NCBI RefSeq assembly: GCF_017916255.1
Contig: NZ_CP072827.1
Location: 4,365,501 to 4,429,500 of the forward strand
DNA: 64,000 nucleotides
Direction: 5' to 3'
DNA from: Streptomyces mobaraensis NBRC 13819 = DSM 40847
GTDB lineage: Bacteria; Actinomycetota; Actinomycetes; Streptomycetales; Streptomycetaceae
The notes beneath the pieces were generated by a model that worked only from the letters and a program-made list of their open reading frames with translations, was not told where the DNA came from and did no database searches. Both the position numbers and the translations under genes were made by a program. Shown piece after piece: positions 16,102-24,490 of the stretch (its first letter is position 1; each line of letters opens with the position of its first letter).

Positions 16102-17385
16102 CTAGTGGTCGTCGCAACACCCCAGCTCAGGGGATGCGATGGACTTCAAGATCCGTGAGAGCCGCAGGGAACAGGGCCCACGGAAGCTGCACCGGGAACG
16201 GGAGGAATACTTCCGGCTCGTGCAGCTGGGATTCGGTAACGCGGAGGCGAGCCGACGCGTAGGTGTCAACCCTCGGACCGGCCGTGAGTGGCGCAACGGC
16301 CGGCCCGAGGGCCGCAGGAAGCCGCCGAGGCTGCCCGCACACGCTGTGCGGGCGCCCTCGCTGTCGTCCCGGTACCTGACCGAGACCGACCGGATCCACA
16401 TCGCCGACCGGCTGCGGGAGAAGGCATCGGTGCGGGCGATCGCGGCCGAGCTGGGCCGCAGCCCCTCCACGGTCAGCCGCGAGATCCGCCGCAACCGCCA
16501 CCCCGTGGGCGGGCAGTACCGTCCCCACGCTGCCCAGGCCCGCGCCGATGCCCGCCGGCCCCGCCCCAAGCAGGGGAAGATCGCCCGCAACCCGGCACTC
16601 CGGGACTTCATCCAGCGCCACCTGAGACGGCGGTGGAGCCCGGAACAGATCTGCAACGCTCTGCGGGCACAGTTCCCGAACCGGCCGGAGATGCACGTGG
16701 TCCACGAAACCGTCTACCAGGCCCTCTACATCCAAGGACGCGGCGAACTGCGCCGCGAAGTGGCCCGCTCCCTGCGAAGCGGCCGGGCCATGCGCAGGCC
16801 ACAGCGCCAGGCCGCCTCGCGCCAGCCGCGCTTCACCCACCCCATGGTCATGATCAGCGAACGCCCCGCCGAGGCCGAGGACCGGGCGGTGCCCGGCCAC
16901 TGGGAAGGCGACCTGATCATCGGCAAGGACAGCGGTTCCGCGATCGGCACCCTGGTCGAGCGCGCCACCCGCTACGTGATGCTGGTCCATCTGCCGGACG
17001 GCCGCGGTGCCGAGCAGGTCCGCGACGCGCTCCAGGAGACCGTGCAGCGGCTTCCCACCCACCTGAAACGGTCCCTGACCTGGGACCAGGGCAGCGAGAT
17101 GGCCGCCCACCACGCTTTCACCATCGCCACTGATGTCCCGGTCTACTTCTGCGATCCCGCCAGCCCCTGGCAGCGCGGCTCGAACGAGAACACCAACGGC
17201 CTCCTGCGGCAGTACTTCCCCAAGGGCACCGACCTGTCCGCCCACAGCCGTGAAGACCTCGACGCCGTCGCAGCCGAGCTCAACGGCCGCCCACGCAAAA
17301 CGCTCGGCTGGGAAACCCCAGCCGAGCGCCTGCATAAACTGCTTGCGGCCTGATCAACACGACCACGTGTTGCAACGACCCCTAG
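16102..17385 (+). mobile_element. IS30-family insertion sequence
   Basis: A single transposase gene is flanked by imperfect inverted repeats. The left end reads GGTCGTCGCAACAC from 16107. The right end, read inward on the other strand, is GGTCGTTGCAACAC (17367-17380). CTAG stands outside each end (16102-16105, 17382-17385). It may be target duplication or part of the repeat. The element is about 1.28 kb and looks intact. Confidence 0.85.
16139..17353 (+). CDS. IS30-family DDE transposase
   Basis: A 404-residue transposase. The N-terminal helix-turn-helix regions (EYFRLVQLGFGNAEASRRVG and VRAIAAELGRSPSTVSREIR) bind the inverted repeats. The C-terminal DDE/RNase H domain has the first Asp in GHWEGDLIIG, the second in LTWDQGSEMA and the Glu in RGSNENTNGLLRQYFPKGTD, all hallmark IS30 motifs. 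It starts at ATG 16139 inside the left end and stops 27 bases before the right inverted repeat. No frameshift or stop was seen, so it should be functional. It is inserted next to terD without interrupting a gene. Confidence 0.95.
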   Translation: MDFKIRESRREQGPRKLHREREEYFRLVQLGFGNAEASRRVGVNPRTGREWRNGRPEGRRKPPRLPAHAVRAPSLSSRYLTETDRIHIADRLREKASVRAIAAELGRSPSTVSREIRRNRHPVGGQYRPHAAQARADARRPRPKQGKIARNPALRDFIQRHLRRRWSPEQICNALRAQFPNRPEMHVVHETVYQALYIQGRGELRREVARSLRSGRAMRRPQRQAASRQPRFTHPMVMISERPAEAEDRAVPGHWEGDLIIGKDSGSAIGTLVERATRYVMLVHLPDGRGAEQVRDALQETVQRLPTHLKRSLTWDQGSEMAAHHAFTIATDVPVYFCDPASPWQRGSNENTNGLLRQYFPKGTDLSAHSREDLDAVAAELNGRPRKTLGWETPAERLHKLLAA

Positions 17386-17445
17386 AAACCGCCGGGGCCG
17401 GAGGGGGCTTCGTACGCGTACGGCGGCTCAGCGGCGAGCGGGTCC

Positions 17446-18021
17446 TCAGACGTTGACGCCGAAGTCCTGGGCGATGCCCTGGAGGCCGGACGCGTAACCC
17501 TGGCCGACGGCGCGGAACTTCCACTCGGCGCCGTTGCGGTAGAGCTCGCCGAAGACCATGGCCGTCTCGGTGGCCGCGTCCTCGCTCAGGTCGTAGCGGG
17601 CGATCTCGGCGCCGCCGGCCTGGTTGATGATGCGGATGTAGGCGTTGCGCACCTGGCCGAAGTTCTGCGAGCGCGCGGTGGCGTCGTAGATGGAGACCGG
17701 GAAGACGATCTTGTCGACGTCGGCCGGGAGAGCGGCCAGGTTGACGTTGATCTGCTCGTCGTCGCCCTCGCCGGCGCCGGTGGTGTTGTCACCGGTGTGC
17801 ACGATGGACTGGTCCGGAGTCTGCTTGTTGTTGAAGAAGACGAAGTGGGCGTCCGAGTAGACCTTGCCGCTGGGGTTCACCGCAATCGCGCTCGCGTCGA
17901 GGTCGAAGTCCGTGCCCGTGGTGGTGCGGACGTCCCAGCCGAGGCCGACGGTGACGGCGGTCAGGCCCGGGGCCTCCTTGGTGAGGGAGACGTTGCCGCC
18001 CTTGGACAGGCTTACAGGCAT
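17446..18021 (-). CDS. terD: TerD-family stress / tellurium-resistance protein
   Basis: A 191-residue TerD/TerE-like protein, a calcium-binding cytoplasmic fold. The opening [20 protein letters not shown] is family-typical. FDLDASA and the later [14 protein letters not shown] supply the acidic calcium-site residues. Streptomyces carry many copies linked to stress, sporulation and membrane-associated complexes, and resistance to tellurite is not proven for each. The ATG at 18021 follows AAAGGGAT. The longer frame to 18069 lacks a site. Its downstream terminator seems to have been disrupted by the IS30 element. Confidence 0.93.
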   Translation of the reverse strand: MPVSLSKGGNVSLTKEAPGLTAVTVGLGWDVRTTTGTDFDLDASAIAVNPSGKVYSDAHFVFFNNKQTPDQSIVHTGDNTTGAGEGDDEQINVNLAALPADVDKIVFPVSIYDATARSQNFGQVRNAYIRIINQAGGAEIARYDLSEDAATETAMVFGELYRNGAEWKFRAVGQGYASGLQGIAQDFGVNV

Positions 18022-18236
18022 GGGGGTGATCCCTTTCTCGTCGACTCGCGGACCGCGTGCTGCTGCCACGCGGTCCCGTCACCCGGGATAACGCCGACGA
18101 CGGGGGGCGGGGTTCCATCCCGCTTTACTTTCTTTACCACTTTCTGACGACGGGTCGGGGCGGCGGCCCCCGCCCATGGCGCGGAGCGGGGCAAATCGAG
18201 GTGACGCGGGCGGACCGGGCGGGGGACGATGGGGGC

Positions 18237-18665
18237 ATGTCCGGTCCCCACGTCATCCGCGGTGCCGTCAGCCTGCCCGAGGCGGAACTCGTCTGGCGCT
18301 TCTCGCGCTCCTCCGGGCCGGGCGGGCAGCACGTCAACACCAGCGACAGCCAGGTGGAGCTGCGCTTCGACCTCGCCGCCACCGAGGCCCTGCCCGCGGT
18401 GTGGAAGGAGCGCGCCCTGGAGCGGCTCGCGGGCCGGCTGGTGGGCGGGGTGGTGACCGTACGGGCGTCGGAGCACCGTTCGCAGTGGCGCAACCGGGAG
18501 GCGGCGGCCGTCCGGCTGGCCGCGCTGCTGGCCGAGGCCACCGCGCCGCCGCCGAAGCCGCGGAAGCCGACGCGCATACCGCGCGGCATCAACGAGCGGC
18601 GGCTGCGGGAGAAGAAGCAGCGCGCGGAGACGAAGCGGGGGCGCTCCGCGCGGGACTGGCGCTGA
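18237..18665 (+). CDS. arfB: ArfB-type ribosome rescue peptidyl-tRNA hydrolase
   Basis: A 142-residue class-I release-factor-like protein (ArfB/YaeJ/ICT1). The catalytic GGQ is in SGPGGQHVNTSDSQVELRFD near residues 30-35. The basic C-terminal tail (RIPRGINERRLREKKQRAETKRGR) is the element that threads into the empty mRNA channel of stalled ribosomes. It frees peptides from ribosomes lacking a stop codon, as a backup to trans-translation. The ATG at 18237 gives the standard length. The upstream in-frame sequence is promoter. The last five codons lie in the first of three 23 bp tandem repeats. Confidence 0.92.
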   Translation: MSGPHVIRGAVSLPEAELVWRFSRSSGPGGQHVNTSDSQVELRFDLAATEALPAVWKERALERLAGRLVGGVVTVRASEHRSQWRNREAAAVRLAALLAEATAPPPKPRKPTRIPRGINERRLREKKQRAETKRGRSARDWR

Positions 18666-18715
18666 CGTCCGCGCGGGACTGGCACTGACGTCCGCGCGGG
18701 ACTGGCACTGACGTC
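18647..18715 (+). repeat. Three tandem 23 bp repeats at the 3' end of arfB
   Basis: CGCGCGGGACTGGCRCTGACGTC is repeated exactly three times (18647, 18670 and 18693), with one base variable. The first copy encodes the ArfB C-terminus and its stop codon. The other two repeat that stop region downstream, so slippage there leaves the protein unchanged. Confidence 0.85.
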
Positions 18716-18741
18716 CGCGTCGGGCGCGACCCGGCGCGCGC

Positions 18742-19293
18742 TCACGACAGGTGCCGGTACCGCCCCTTGAAGTACGTCAGCGGCCCGCTCTCCGTCGTCG
18801 AGGCGGCGGCCTTCAGGACGCGCCCGATGAAGAGGGTGTGGTCGCCCGCGACCACTCGCTGTTCCGTCCGGCACTCCAGGACCGCGAGGGCGCCCCGGAC
18901 GAGCGGGGAGCCGGAGAGCTCGCCGCGGTCGTGCGGGAGGTCCTCGAAGAGGAGCCGGTCGCTGACCCGTCCCTTCATCGCGAACCGTCCGGCGACCTGC
19001 CGCTGGCCTTCGGCGAGCAGGGACACCGCCCAGAGGGGCTGTCGGGCGAGCAACTCCTCCATCCGGGAGTCGTTGCGAACGCTCACCATCACGAGGGGTG
19101 GGTCCAGGGATACGGAGAGGAACGCCGTCGCCGTCATGCCGACGTCCTCGCCGCGCGGGCCGTCGTCGGGGTCGTGCGCGGTCACCAGGACCACGCCCGC
19201 CGCCAGGCGGGCGAGGGCGGCGCGGAATTCCTCGGCGGTCACACCGTCAGCATGCGGTATGCGGGCCTCGGTGGGCGAAGTCGTCTGCAACAC
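18742..19293 (-). CDS. Flavin reductase-like FMN-binding protein
   Basis: A 183-residue protein of the flavin_reduct family (split-barrel FMN binding). Family features include FRAALARLAAGVVLVTAHD, GMTATAFLSVSLDPPLVMVSV (the FMN phosphate loop) and the C-terminal GPLTYFKGRYRHL. Such enzymes use NAD(P)H to reduce FMN for a partner monooxygenase or act alone. No partner is adjacent. The start is uncertain. GTG 19293 is chosen because the domain begins soon after, with GTG 19302 as an alternative. The upstream region is shared with the divergent cyclase gene. Confidence 0.85.
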   Translation of the reverse strand: MLQTTSPTEARIPHADGVTAEEFRAALARLAAGVVLVTAHDPDDGPRGEDVGMTATAFLSVSLDPPLVMVSVRNDSRMEELLARQPLWAVSLLAEGQRQVAGRFAMKGRVSDRLLFEDLPHDRGELSGSPLVRGALAVLECRTEQRVVAGDHTLFIGRVLKAAASTTESGPLTYFKGRYRHLS

Positions 19294-19565
19294 ACGACGC
19301 ACGCTAGCCGCCCGTGACGAACCACTGCATCGGGCTGCGGGACCAGGACCCTCTTGGTAATGGGGACTAGGCCCTCCGTAGTCCCGCGGACATCGGGACG
19401 GTTTCCCGGCTCGCTGCTCGTTCACGTGTTCGCACCGCCTCTGACCTCGTCGATCTCCTCACGAAATCCCGGATTGGGTGCCGAAAAACGCGGCAGGCTC
19501 TGCCTTATTTGCGGACCAGAAACGTAGGACGACTGCGAACGCAAGGTAAGGGGCGTCGTTACGCA

Positions 19566-19583
19566 CTGTGACATGAGTCACAG
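19566..19583. promoter_or_regulatory. Palindromic operator upstream of the diguanylate cyclase gene
   Basis: CTGTGACatgaGTCACAG has perfect 7 bp arms and a 4-base spacer and lies 121 bases before the cyclase start. It fits the Streptomyces Crp motif GTG-N6-GNCAC exactly and also contains BldD-like half-sites (GTGA/TCAC). BldD is a known regulator of cdgB in Streptomyces. The motif alone cannot decide between them. Confidence 0.55.
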
Positions 19584-19703
19584 AAGGCCCTATTTGTTGA
19601 CCCTGTGTACCGAGTTGTCAGCTCCCTGTGATTCAGTGGCCGTGTAATCGGACGACAAGAAAATCTGGAGAGTCGCTGTCGAGGTCTCGGGGGAGAGCGA
19701 GCT

Positions 19704-21578
19704 ATGGACACCGAGTCGGAGCCGTATGTGCGTCTGACGACCCTGCGGCAGGTTCACCAGGCGGTGGCGGATCTGAACACCGCCCGCAGCCTCGCGGACA
19801 CCTTGCAGACCGTCGCGGAGGGCGTGGTGAACGGGCTCGGCTACGAGCTCGCGGCGGTCAACCTGGTCCGCCCGGACGGTGACCTCGTGGTCGCCGCCGT
19901 CGCCGGGAGCGCGAGTGCCGAGGCGTTCCTGTCCGGCCGGGTCGGTTCGCGGGTGTCCTGGGAGCGCCGGCTCAGCATGGGCGAGCGCTGGGGCGAGCTG
20001 CGCTTCATCCCGTACACCGAGGGCTGGGTCCTCGACGACGACGACGTCCCGCAGTGGCGCACCACCGGCCCCGCGCCGCGCTTCCCCGACGAGTGGCACC
20101 CCATGGACCGCCTCCTCGCGCCCATGTACTCGGCCGGTTCGGCCGGCGGCGAGCTGCTCGGCGTGATCTCCGTCGACCGGCCGCGCAACGGCCGCCGCCC
20201 CGGCGCCTGGGGCCGCGAGGCGCTGCAGATGTACGCGTTCCAGTCCGCGATCGCGATCAGCAACGCCAAGCTGCGCGCCAACATGCAGCGCGCCCTCGTC
20301 CGCCTGGAGCGCGAGCAGCAGGCGCTGCGCGCCAGCGAGGAGAGCTTCCGGCAGGCGTTCGAGTACGCGCCCAGCGGCATGGCCATCGCCGAGCTCGGCG
20401 GCGACCAGCACGGGCGGCTGCACCGCGCCAACGACGCCCTCTGCCGGCTGCTGGGCCGGTCGGCCTCGCAGATGCGCCGCTACTCGTTCTCCGACCTCGT
20501 CCACCCCGAGGACATCGGCACGCTGCTCCGCACCTCCGCCGAGGGCGGCCGGGCCGAGCTGCGGCTGCGCCGCCGGGACGACACGTTCGTCTGGGTCTCG
20601 CTGCGCAACTCGGTGGTCGCCGACGCCGCCGAGGGGCCGCGCTACCTGCTCACCCACGTCGAGGACATCGAGGACCGCAAGCGGCACGAGCTCCAGCTCG
20701 CCCACCGCGCCAGCCACGACTCCCTCACCGGCCTCCCCAACAGCGCCGAGTTGCGCGCCCGGCTCAGCAGCCGGCTGTGCAGCCGGCCGCCCGGCAGCGA
20801 GCCGCAGCACGCCACGGCCGACCACGGGCCGTTCGGGCGGCTGGAGGGCTTCGACGAGGTCGTGGGCGTCGGGGACCCCTTCGGAGGCCCGTTCGGCGAG
20901 CCGCTGGGCATACCGGGCGGCATACCGGGCGGCCCGGGGAGCGTCCCGGGCGGTGACGGCGCGTACGGGCACGACCGCGCCCCGGACCCGCTCGCCGACG
21001 AGCGACCACCCGGCGGCTACCGGCCGGGCGACTACGCCGTCGGGGACTACGGCATGGCCGACTACCCGGCGGGGGCGGGGGCGGGCGACTACGGAGCGGC
21101 TTACTCCGGCTCCGGCGGCTACGACCACCGCGACCACCACGTGCACACCGTCCCGCTCGACGAGGACAGCGACGAGAGCGAGAAGGGCCTCGCCGTCCTC
21201 TTCTGCGACCTGGACGGCTTCAAGTCGATCAACGACCGCTTCGGGCACCACACCGGCGACGCGGTCCTGATCGAGGTCGCCCGGCGGCTCAGCAGCGGCG
21301 TCCGCGACGGCGACACCGTGGCCCGGATGGGCGGCGACGAGTTCGTCGTCCTCGCCGACGGCCTCGGCCGCGCCGACGCGGAGGACCTGGCGGTCCGGCT
21401 GCGCAACGCGATCATCCCGCCCATCCGGGTCGACGGCCGGGCGGTGCGCGTGGGGGCGAGTTTCGGCATCGGCTGGGCGGGCTGCGGAATGTCCGCCGAC
21501 GAGGTGCTGCGCTCCGCCGACCAGCGGATGTACGTCGAGAAGCGGTCCCGCGCCCGGGCCGGTCGGCGGGCCGGGTGA
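19704..21578 (+). CDS. cdgB: Diguanylate cyclase, GAF-PAS-GGDEF (CdgB-like)
   Basis: A 624-residue soluble cyclase that condenses two GTP into c-di-GMP, which in Streptomyces holds back development through BldD. A GAF domain spans residues 15-175, a helix (ANMQRALVRLEREQQALRAS) leads into PAS/PAC at about 205-325, and GGDEF at about 335-620. The active site MGGDEF (near 541) and the inhibitory site RDGD five residues before it are intact. Oddly, about 130 residues rich in Gly, Pro, Asp and Tyr split the GGDEF domain between SLTGLPNSAEL and LAVLFCDLDGF. The ATG follows GGGGGAGAG. Domain order and context agree with CdgB. Confidence 0.9.
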   Translation: MDTESEPYVRLTTLRQVHQAVADLNTARSLADTLQTVAEGVVNGLGYELAAVNLVRPDGDLVVAAVAGSASAEAFLSGRVGSRVSWERRLSMGERWGELRFIPYTEGWVLDDDDVPQWRTTGPAPRFPDEWHPMDRLLAPMYSAGSAGGELLGVISVDRPRNGRRPGAWGREALQMYAFQSAIAISNAKLRANMQRALVRLEREQQALRASEESFRQAFEYAPSGMAIAELGGDQHGRLHRANDALCRLLGRSASQMRRYSFSDLVHPEDIGTLLRTSAEGGRAELRLRRRDDTFVWVSLRNSVVADAAEGPRYLLTHVEDIEDRKRHELQLAHRASHDSLTGLPNSAELRARLSSRLCSRPPGSEPQHATADHGPFGRLEGFDEVVGVGDPFGGPFGEPLGIPGGIPGGPGSVPGGDGAYGHDRAPDPLADERPPGGYRPGDYAVGDYGMADYPAGAGAGDYGAAYSGSGGYDHRDHHVHTVPLDEDSDESEKGLAVLFCDLDGFKSINDRFGHHTGDAVLIEVARRLSSGVRDGDTVARMGGDEFVVLADGLGRADAEDLAVRLRNAIIPPIRVDGRAVRVGASFGIGWAGCGMSADEVLRSADQRMYVEKRSRARAGRRAG

Positions 21579-21744
21579 CCGGCCGGTAGCCCCCGCGCCA
21601 GGGCGTGCCCCTTGCCGCACGGGGTAGGCTGCGCCGATGCGGCACCGCCGCCGGACCGTGGTGGCCGAACCGGCCTCGACAGCCGCGGATCCGGTACACG
21701 AACGTGGGTGCCGGACGGCACATTCACGTGGGGAGTGACAGGGG

Positions 21745-22671
21745 ATGACGGCCGGTAACAACGGCAACGGCAAGCCGGAGGACGAGGACCCGTTCGGTTA
21801 CCTGTACCGCTCGGAGGGCGGCGACCAGGGCACCGACGCGGCTGCGTCCGCACCGCAGCCCGGCGTCCCCCGCACGTCGTACAACCAGGTCCGGCCGGTC
21901 GGCTCACGCCAGTACACGCCGCAGCAGGGCGGCGGTACGTACGGCGCGGGCATGCCCGCCCCCCAGCAGCCCACCCCGCACTACGCCGCCCCGGAAACCC
22001 TCCCCGGCGGCGCCCCCCGCCACCCGGGCCCCCCGCCCGGCGCTCCCGGCCCGCAGCGCCCGAAGCGGCGCGGCCTGCTCATAGCCGCGATAGCCGTGGT
22101 GGTCGTGGTCGCCGGCGGCATCGGCGCGGCGGTGTACGCGAACCAGGGCGACGGGGACGACGGCAAGAACAACACGGCGCAGCAGACGCCGTCGGGCAAG
22201 CCGTCGGAGAGGCCGGAGAAGAAGGACGGTAAGGACGACGAGAAGAAGCCGTCCAACAAGCCCGTCCTGGACCTCGACCGGTCCGCCGCGTCCCTGCGTC
22301 TGGGCGGTGGCGCGTCCACGGCCAAGAGCGTGAAGGGGGCGCCGTCGGAGGGGGGCGTCTACGTCGTCATGAAGCCGGGTGCTTCGATCGAGTGGAACGA
22401 CGTGACGGTCAATGGCGAGGGCCGCTACACGGTATGGCTCGACTACGGCGCGCCTGGCGGGGACGTGGCCGGCACGCTGTGGATCAATGGGGAGAAGCTG
22501 ACCACCGCGAAGCTGAAGAGCTGGTCCGGAACCGACTGGTCGCACACCTTCAACTGGGTTTCGTTGAAGGGCGGCAAGAACGACATCAAGCTGACGTGCG
22601 ACTCGGGGAACTGCAACGCCAACGTTGCCCGGATCAGGGTGTTCCCGGGAGAGGTTTCGAAGGCTCCTTAG
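21745..22671 (+). CDS. Membrane-anchored protein with carbohydrate-binding-like domain
   Basis: A 308-residue type II membrane protein. It has a long Pro/Gln/Gly-rich cytoplasmic region (1-105), a basic stop (PKRRG) and one membrane helix at about 109-130. A Lys/Glu/Asp-rich linker then leads to an extracellular beta domain at about 180-305 (GVYVVMKPGASIEWNDVTVN, GRYTVWLDYGAPGGDVAGTL). The beta domain resembles CBM6/CBM35 modules, so it may bind cell-wall or environmental polysaccharide, but no catalytic domain is attached. A Cys pair (LTCDSGNC) suggests a disulphide outside. The GGGGATGACG start is clear. It is convergent with the XRE regulator gene. Confidence 0.75.
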   Translation: MTAGNNGNGKPEDEDPFGYLYRSEGGDQGTDAAASAPQPGVPRTSYNQVRPVGSRQYTPQQGGGTYGAGMPAPQQPTPHYAAPETLPGGAPRHPGPPPGAPGPQRPKRRGLLIAAIAVVVVVAGGIGAAVYANQGDGDDGKNNTAQQTPSGKPSERPEKKDGKDDEKKPSNKPVLDLDRSAASLRLGGGASTAKSVKGAPSEGGVYVVMKPGASIEWNDVTVNGEGRYTVWLDYGAPGGDVAGTLWINGEKLTTAKLKSWSGTDWSHTFNWVSLKGGKNDIKLTCDSGNCNANVARIRVFPGEVSKAP

Positions 22672-22706
22672 CCGCACCCGGAACTTGGTGGCATCGTGCG
22701 TCGCGG

Positions 22707-23579
22707 TCAGGCTTCTTTGAGCAGGCGGTTGATGAAGTCGCGGGATGTGGCTATATCGAGGGCCTGCTCGCGGAGGTAGTTGAACGCCGTGTCGTAGCGC
22801 ACGGTGTGCGTGTCCTCCTCCAGGTAGAAGGACGTCGTCAGCGGTTCGATCGCCACGACCGGCTGTCCCTCGTCGAAGTGGAAGACGGTGTAAGCGCCGC
22901 TGACACTAGTGTGTGCGCCAGCGGCGAACGGGATGACGCGGACCTCTACGTTCGGCATCTCCGAAGCATCCAGCACTCGCTTGAGCTGCTCACGGAGTAC
23001 TCCGGCTGCTCCCACTCGGCGCCTCAGGCATGCCTCGTCGAGCACGCAGCGCATCATGAGCGGCGGCACGGACGCGTCGCCGGACCGGCGTTGTACCAGG
23101 ACCTGCTGCCGCTTCATGCGCAGCTCGGCGAAGGTTCTCTCCTGGCGGGCGGTGTACCAAGCGCAACTGCTCTCGATGACGGCGCAGGCGTAATCCCTTG
23201 TCTGGAGCAAGTCCGGAACAGTCAGTGCTGCGTAGGCGTCGGCCTGGCTCGCCAGGTCTTCGAGCTCGATGAGGTCGGCGAGAGAGTCGTGGATGACATC
23301 ACCGTATTGAGTGAACAAGCCCTTCCGGCGGTTCGCCTCGGCCAGCTTCTCAAGTTTCCGGAGCTCCGCGATCCGCGCTTCGTCCTCAATGCCGTACACG
23401 CTGAGGAATTTGTCGAGGTTGGCGCGTAGCTTGCCGTTCTCGATCTTGCTCAGGCTCGGTGAACCCGAGATGCCGAGCAACTTGACGGCTTGCGCGAGGC
23501 TCAGGCCGGCCCGGATCCGCATGGTCCGCAGCTCCGCCCCGAGTCGTCGACGCATCAGGGTGGGCGTGGCGTCCGTCAA
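22707..23579 (-). CDS. XRE regulator with DUF5753 sensor domain (Scr1 type)
   Basis: A 290-residue DNA-binding protein. The N-terminal XRE helix-turn-helix (LRTMRIRAGLSLAQAVKLLG then SPSLSKIENGKL) is followed by the DUF5753 domain (QYGDVIHDSLADLIELED, PDLLQTRDYA, ERTFAELRMKRQQVL) typical of Streptomyces BldB/Scr-linked regulators. These usually pair with a small DUF397 protein, but none lies next to it here. Instead two small genes are divergent. The start is TTG at 23579, 4 bases after GGGAGGTGATCA, an almost perfect anti-16S match. The longer ATG frame has no site. Confidence 0.9.
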   Translation of the reverse strand: MTDATPTLMRRRLGAELRTMRIRAGLSLAQAVKLLGISGSPSLSKIENGKLRANLDKFLSVYGIEDEARIAELRKLEKLAEANRRKGLFTQYGDVIHDSLADLIELEDLASQADAYAALTVPDLLQTRDYACAVIESSCAWYTARQERTFAELRMKRQQVLVQRRSGDASVPPLMMRCVLDEACLRRRVGAAGVLREQLKRVLDASEMPNVEVRVIPFAAGAHTSVSGAYTVFHFDEGQPVVAIEPLTTSFYLEEDTHTVRYDTAFNYLREQALDIATSRDFINRLLKEA

Positions 23580-23745
23580 ATGATCACCTCCCGATTCACG
23601 GCGCCCGACGATACGGCAACCGTCAGCCTCTGTACGCCAATTCACTCTTTGGGGCCAAGTGTGAAAATGCAACGTTGCAGCGGGGATGTGCGGTACCCCA
23701 AGGTGGTTCTCAGGCGCAGGTTCAAGCCACCTGGGGGTGTGCGCA

Positions 23746-24066
23746 GTGACATACAGAGCAGGCAGCTACATGGTCGACGTCCGCGACGGCCGGCTGGCTC
23801 AGGTGGCGGAGGCCGCCGACGGCCTGGTCCGCGTACGGAGCCTGAACGGCGGCGGGGAGCCGTGGACCGTCCCGCCCACCGCCCTCCGCCTCGCGACCCG
23901 GGAGGAGCGGCAAGCGGCCGGGCTGCGCCCGTACCAGACCGGGTGCGACGAGTGCGCCGCGCTCGACGTGGTCAGGAAGGCGGCCGGGGGCGGGGACGCC
24001 ACCGCCGCCGTGTACACGCACTGGATCGTGGCGCACTCCGCGTCCGCGATGGGGAGGGGCAACTGA
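23746..24066 (+). CDS. Small conserved Streptomyces protein next to XRE regulator
   Basis: A 106-residue soluble protein (TYRAGSYMVDVRDGRLAQVA) with a short beta-rich N-terminal half (VVDVRDGR...VQVR-like pattern) and a Cys-x-x-Cys pair (TGCDECAAL). The C-terminus ends in VYTHWIVAHSASAMGRGN. I recognise the type as a common companion of DUF5753 regulators but cannot assign a function. GTG 23746 is chosen because of GGGGGTG upstream, with ATG 23770 the alternative. Its stop overlaps the next start (ATGA), so the two genes are translated together. Confidence 0.65.
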   Translation: MTYRAGSYMVDVRDGRLAQVAEAADGLVRVRSLNGGGEPWTVPPTALRLATREERQAAGLRPYQTGCDECAALDVVRKAAGGGDATAAVYTHWIVAHSASAMGRGN

Positions 24067-24335
24067 TGCGAGCCGTAGGACGCTTGATCCGCCACTGCGG
24101 GCACCGCTCCGGCTGGGAGCGGGCCGCAGGCGAGGAGCGCTGTCGCGACTGCGGTGCCCGCCGCTTCACGGACTACGCCGCGCTGCTGATGCCGGAACGC
24201 CCGGTGGCGGCGGCCACCCCACCACCCCGCGACCCGACCCGCGCGGACCGCGCGGCCGCGGCCCTCATCGCGCACGGGCTGCACCGCCTGAGCCGCTGGG
24301 GCACCAGCGCGGCCACCTGGCGGCTGGCCGTCTGA
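24066..24335 (+). CDS. Small zinc-ribbon-like protein (tentatively DUF6255)
   Basis: An 89-residue protein starting at the ATGA overlap with the preceding gene. CGHRSGWERAAGEERCRDCG provides three cysteines and one His in the pattern of a small zinc finger. The following ARRFTDYAAL is conserved in proteins that I recall, without certainty, as DUF6255. The C-terminal half is helical (RADRAAAALIAHGLHRLSRW). It is probably co-regulated with the preceding gene by the divergent XRE protein. Function unknown. Confidence 0.65.
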   Translation: MRAVGRLIRHCGHRSGWERAAGEERCRDCGARRFTDYAALLMPERPVAAATPPPRDPTRADRAAAALIAHGLHRLSRWGTSAATWRLAV

Positions 24336-24364
24336 CAGCGTCGCGGCGGGCGAATACGGGCCGG

Positions 24365-24490
24365 GTGATCAAGGCCACATCGGCTGACCCGGGTGCCGTA
24401 CGATCGCTGTGCTGCGGCATTGATGCGGCAGGGCGATTGGAAGCGCACGCGCTGGAGTGGTATCAGGAGCGGGAAGGGCGTAGTTGGTGA
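24365..24490 (+). pseudogene. Remnant of an antitoxin gene
   Basis: The 3' part of an open frame reads RLEAHALEWYQEREGRSW and stops with TGA. The GTG of the toxin-like frame overlaps that stop (GTGA), the arrangement expected of a toxin-antitoxin pair. The 5' part (from GTG 24365) does not form a recognisable DNA-binding domain, so the gene is truncated or decayed. Confidence 0.45.

Larger units (their letters stand above)
16069..17411. terminator. Terminator hairpin apparently split by the IS30 element
   Basis: The arm GAAGCCCCCTCCGGC at 16069-16083 is left of the IS30 element. Its exact complement GCCGGAGGGGGCTTC is at 17397-17411, right of it. Joined without the element they would form a 15 bp terminator stem next to terD. 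The left flank can also form a weaker hairpin by itself. Confidence 0.45.

Noticed and set aside
24365..24490. A complete antitoxin gene
   Set aside because: Only the last 18 or so residues look protein-like, and the upstream codons form no DNA-binding fold.
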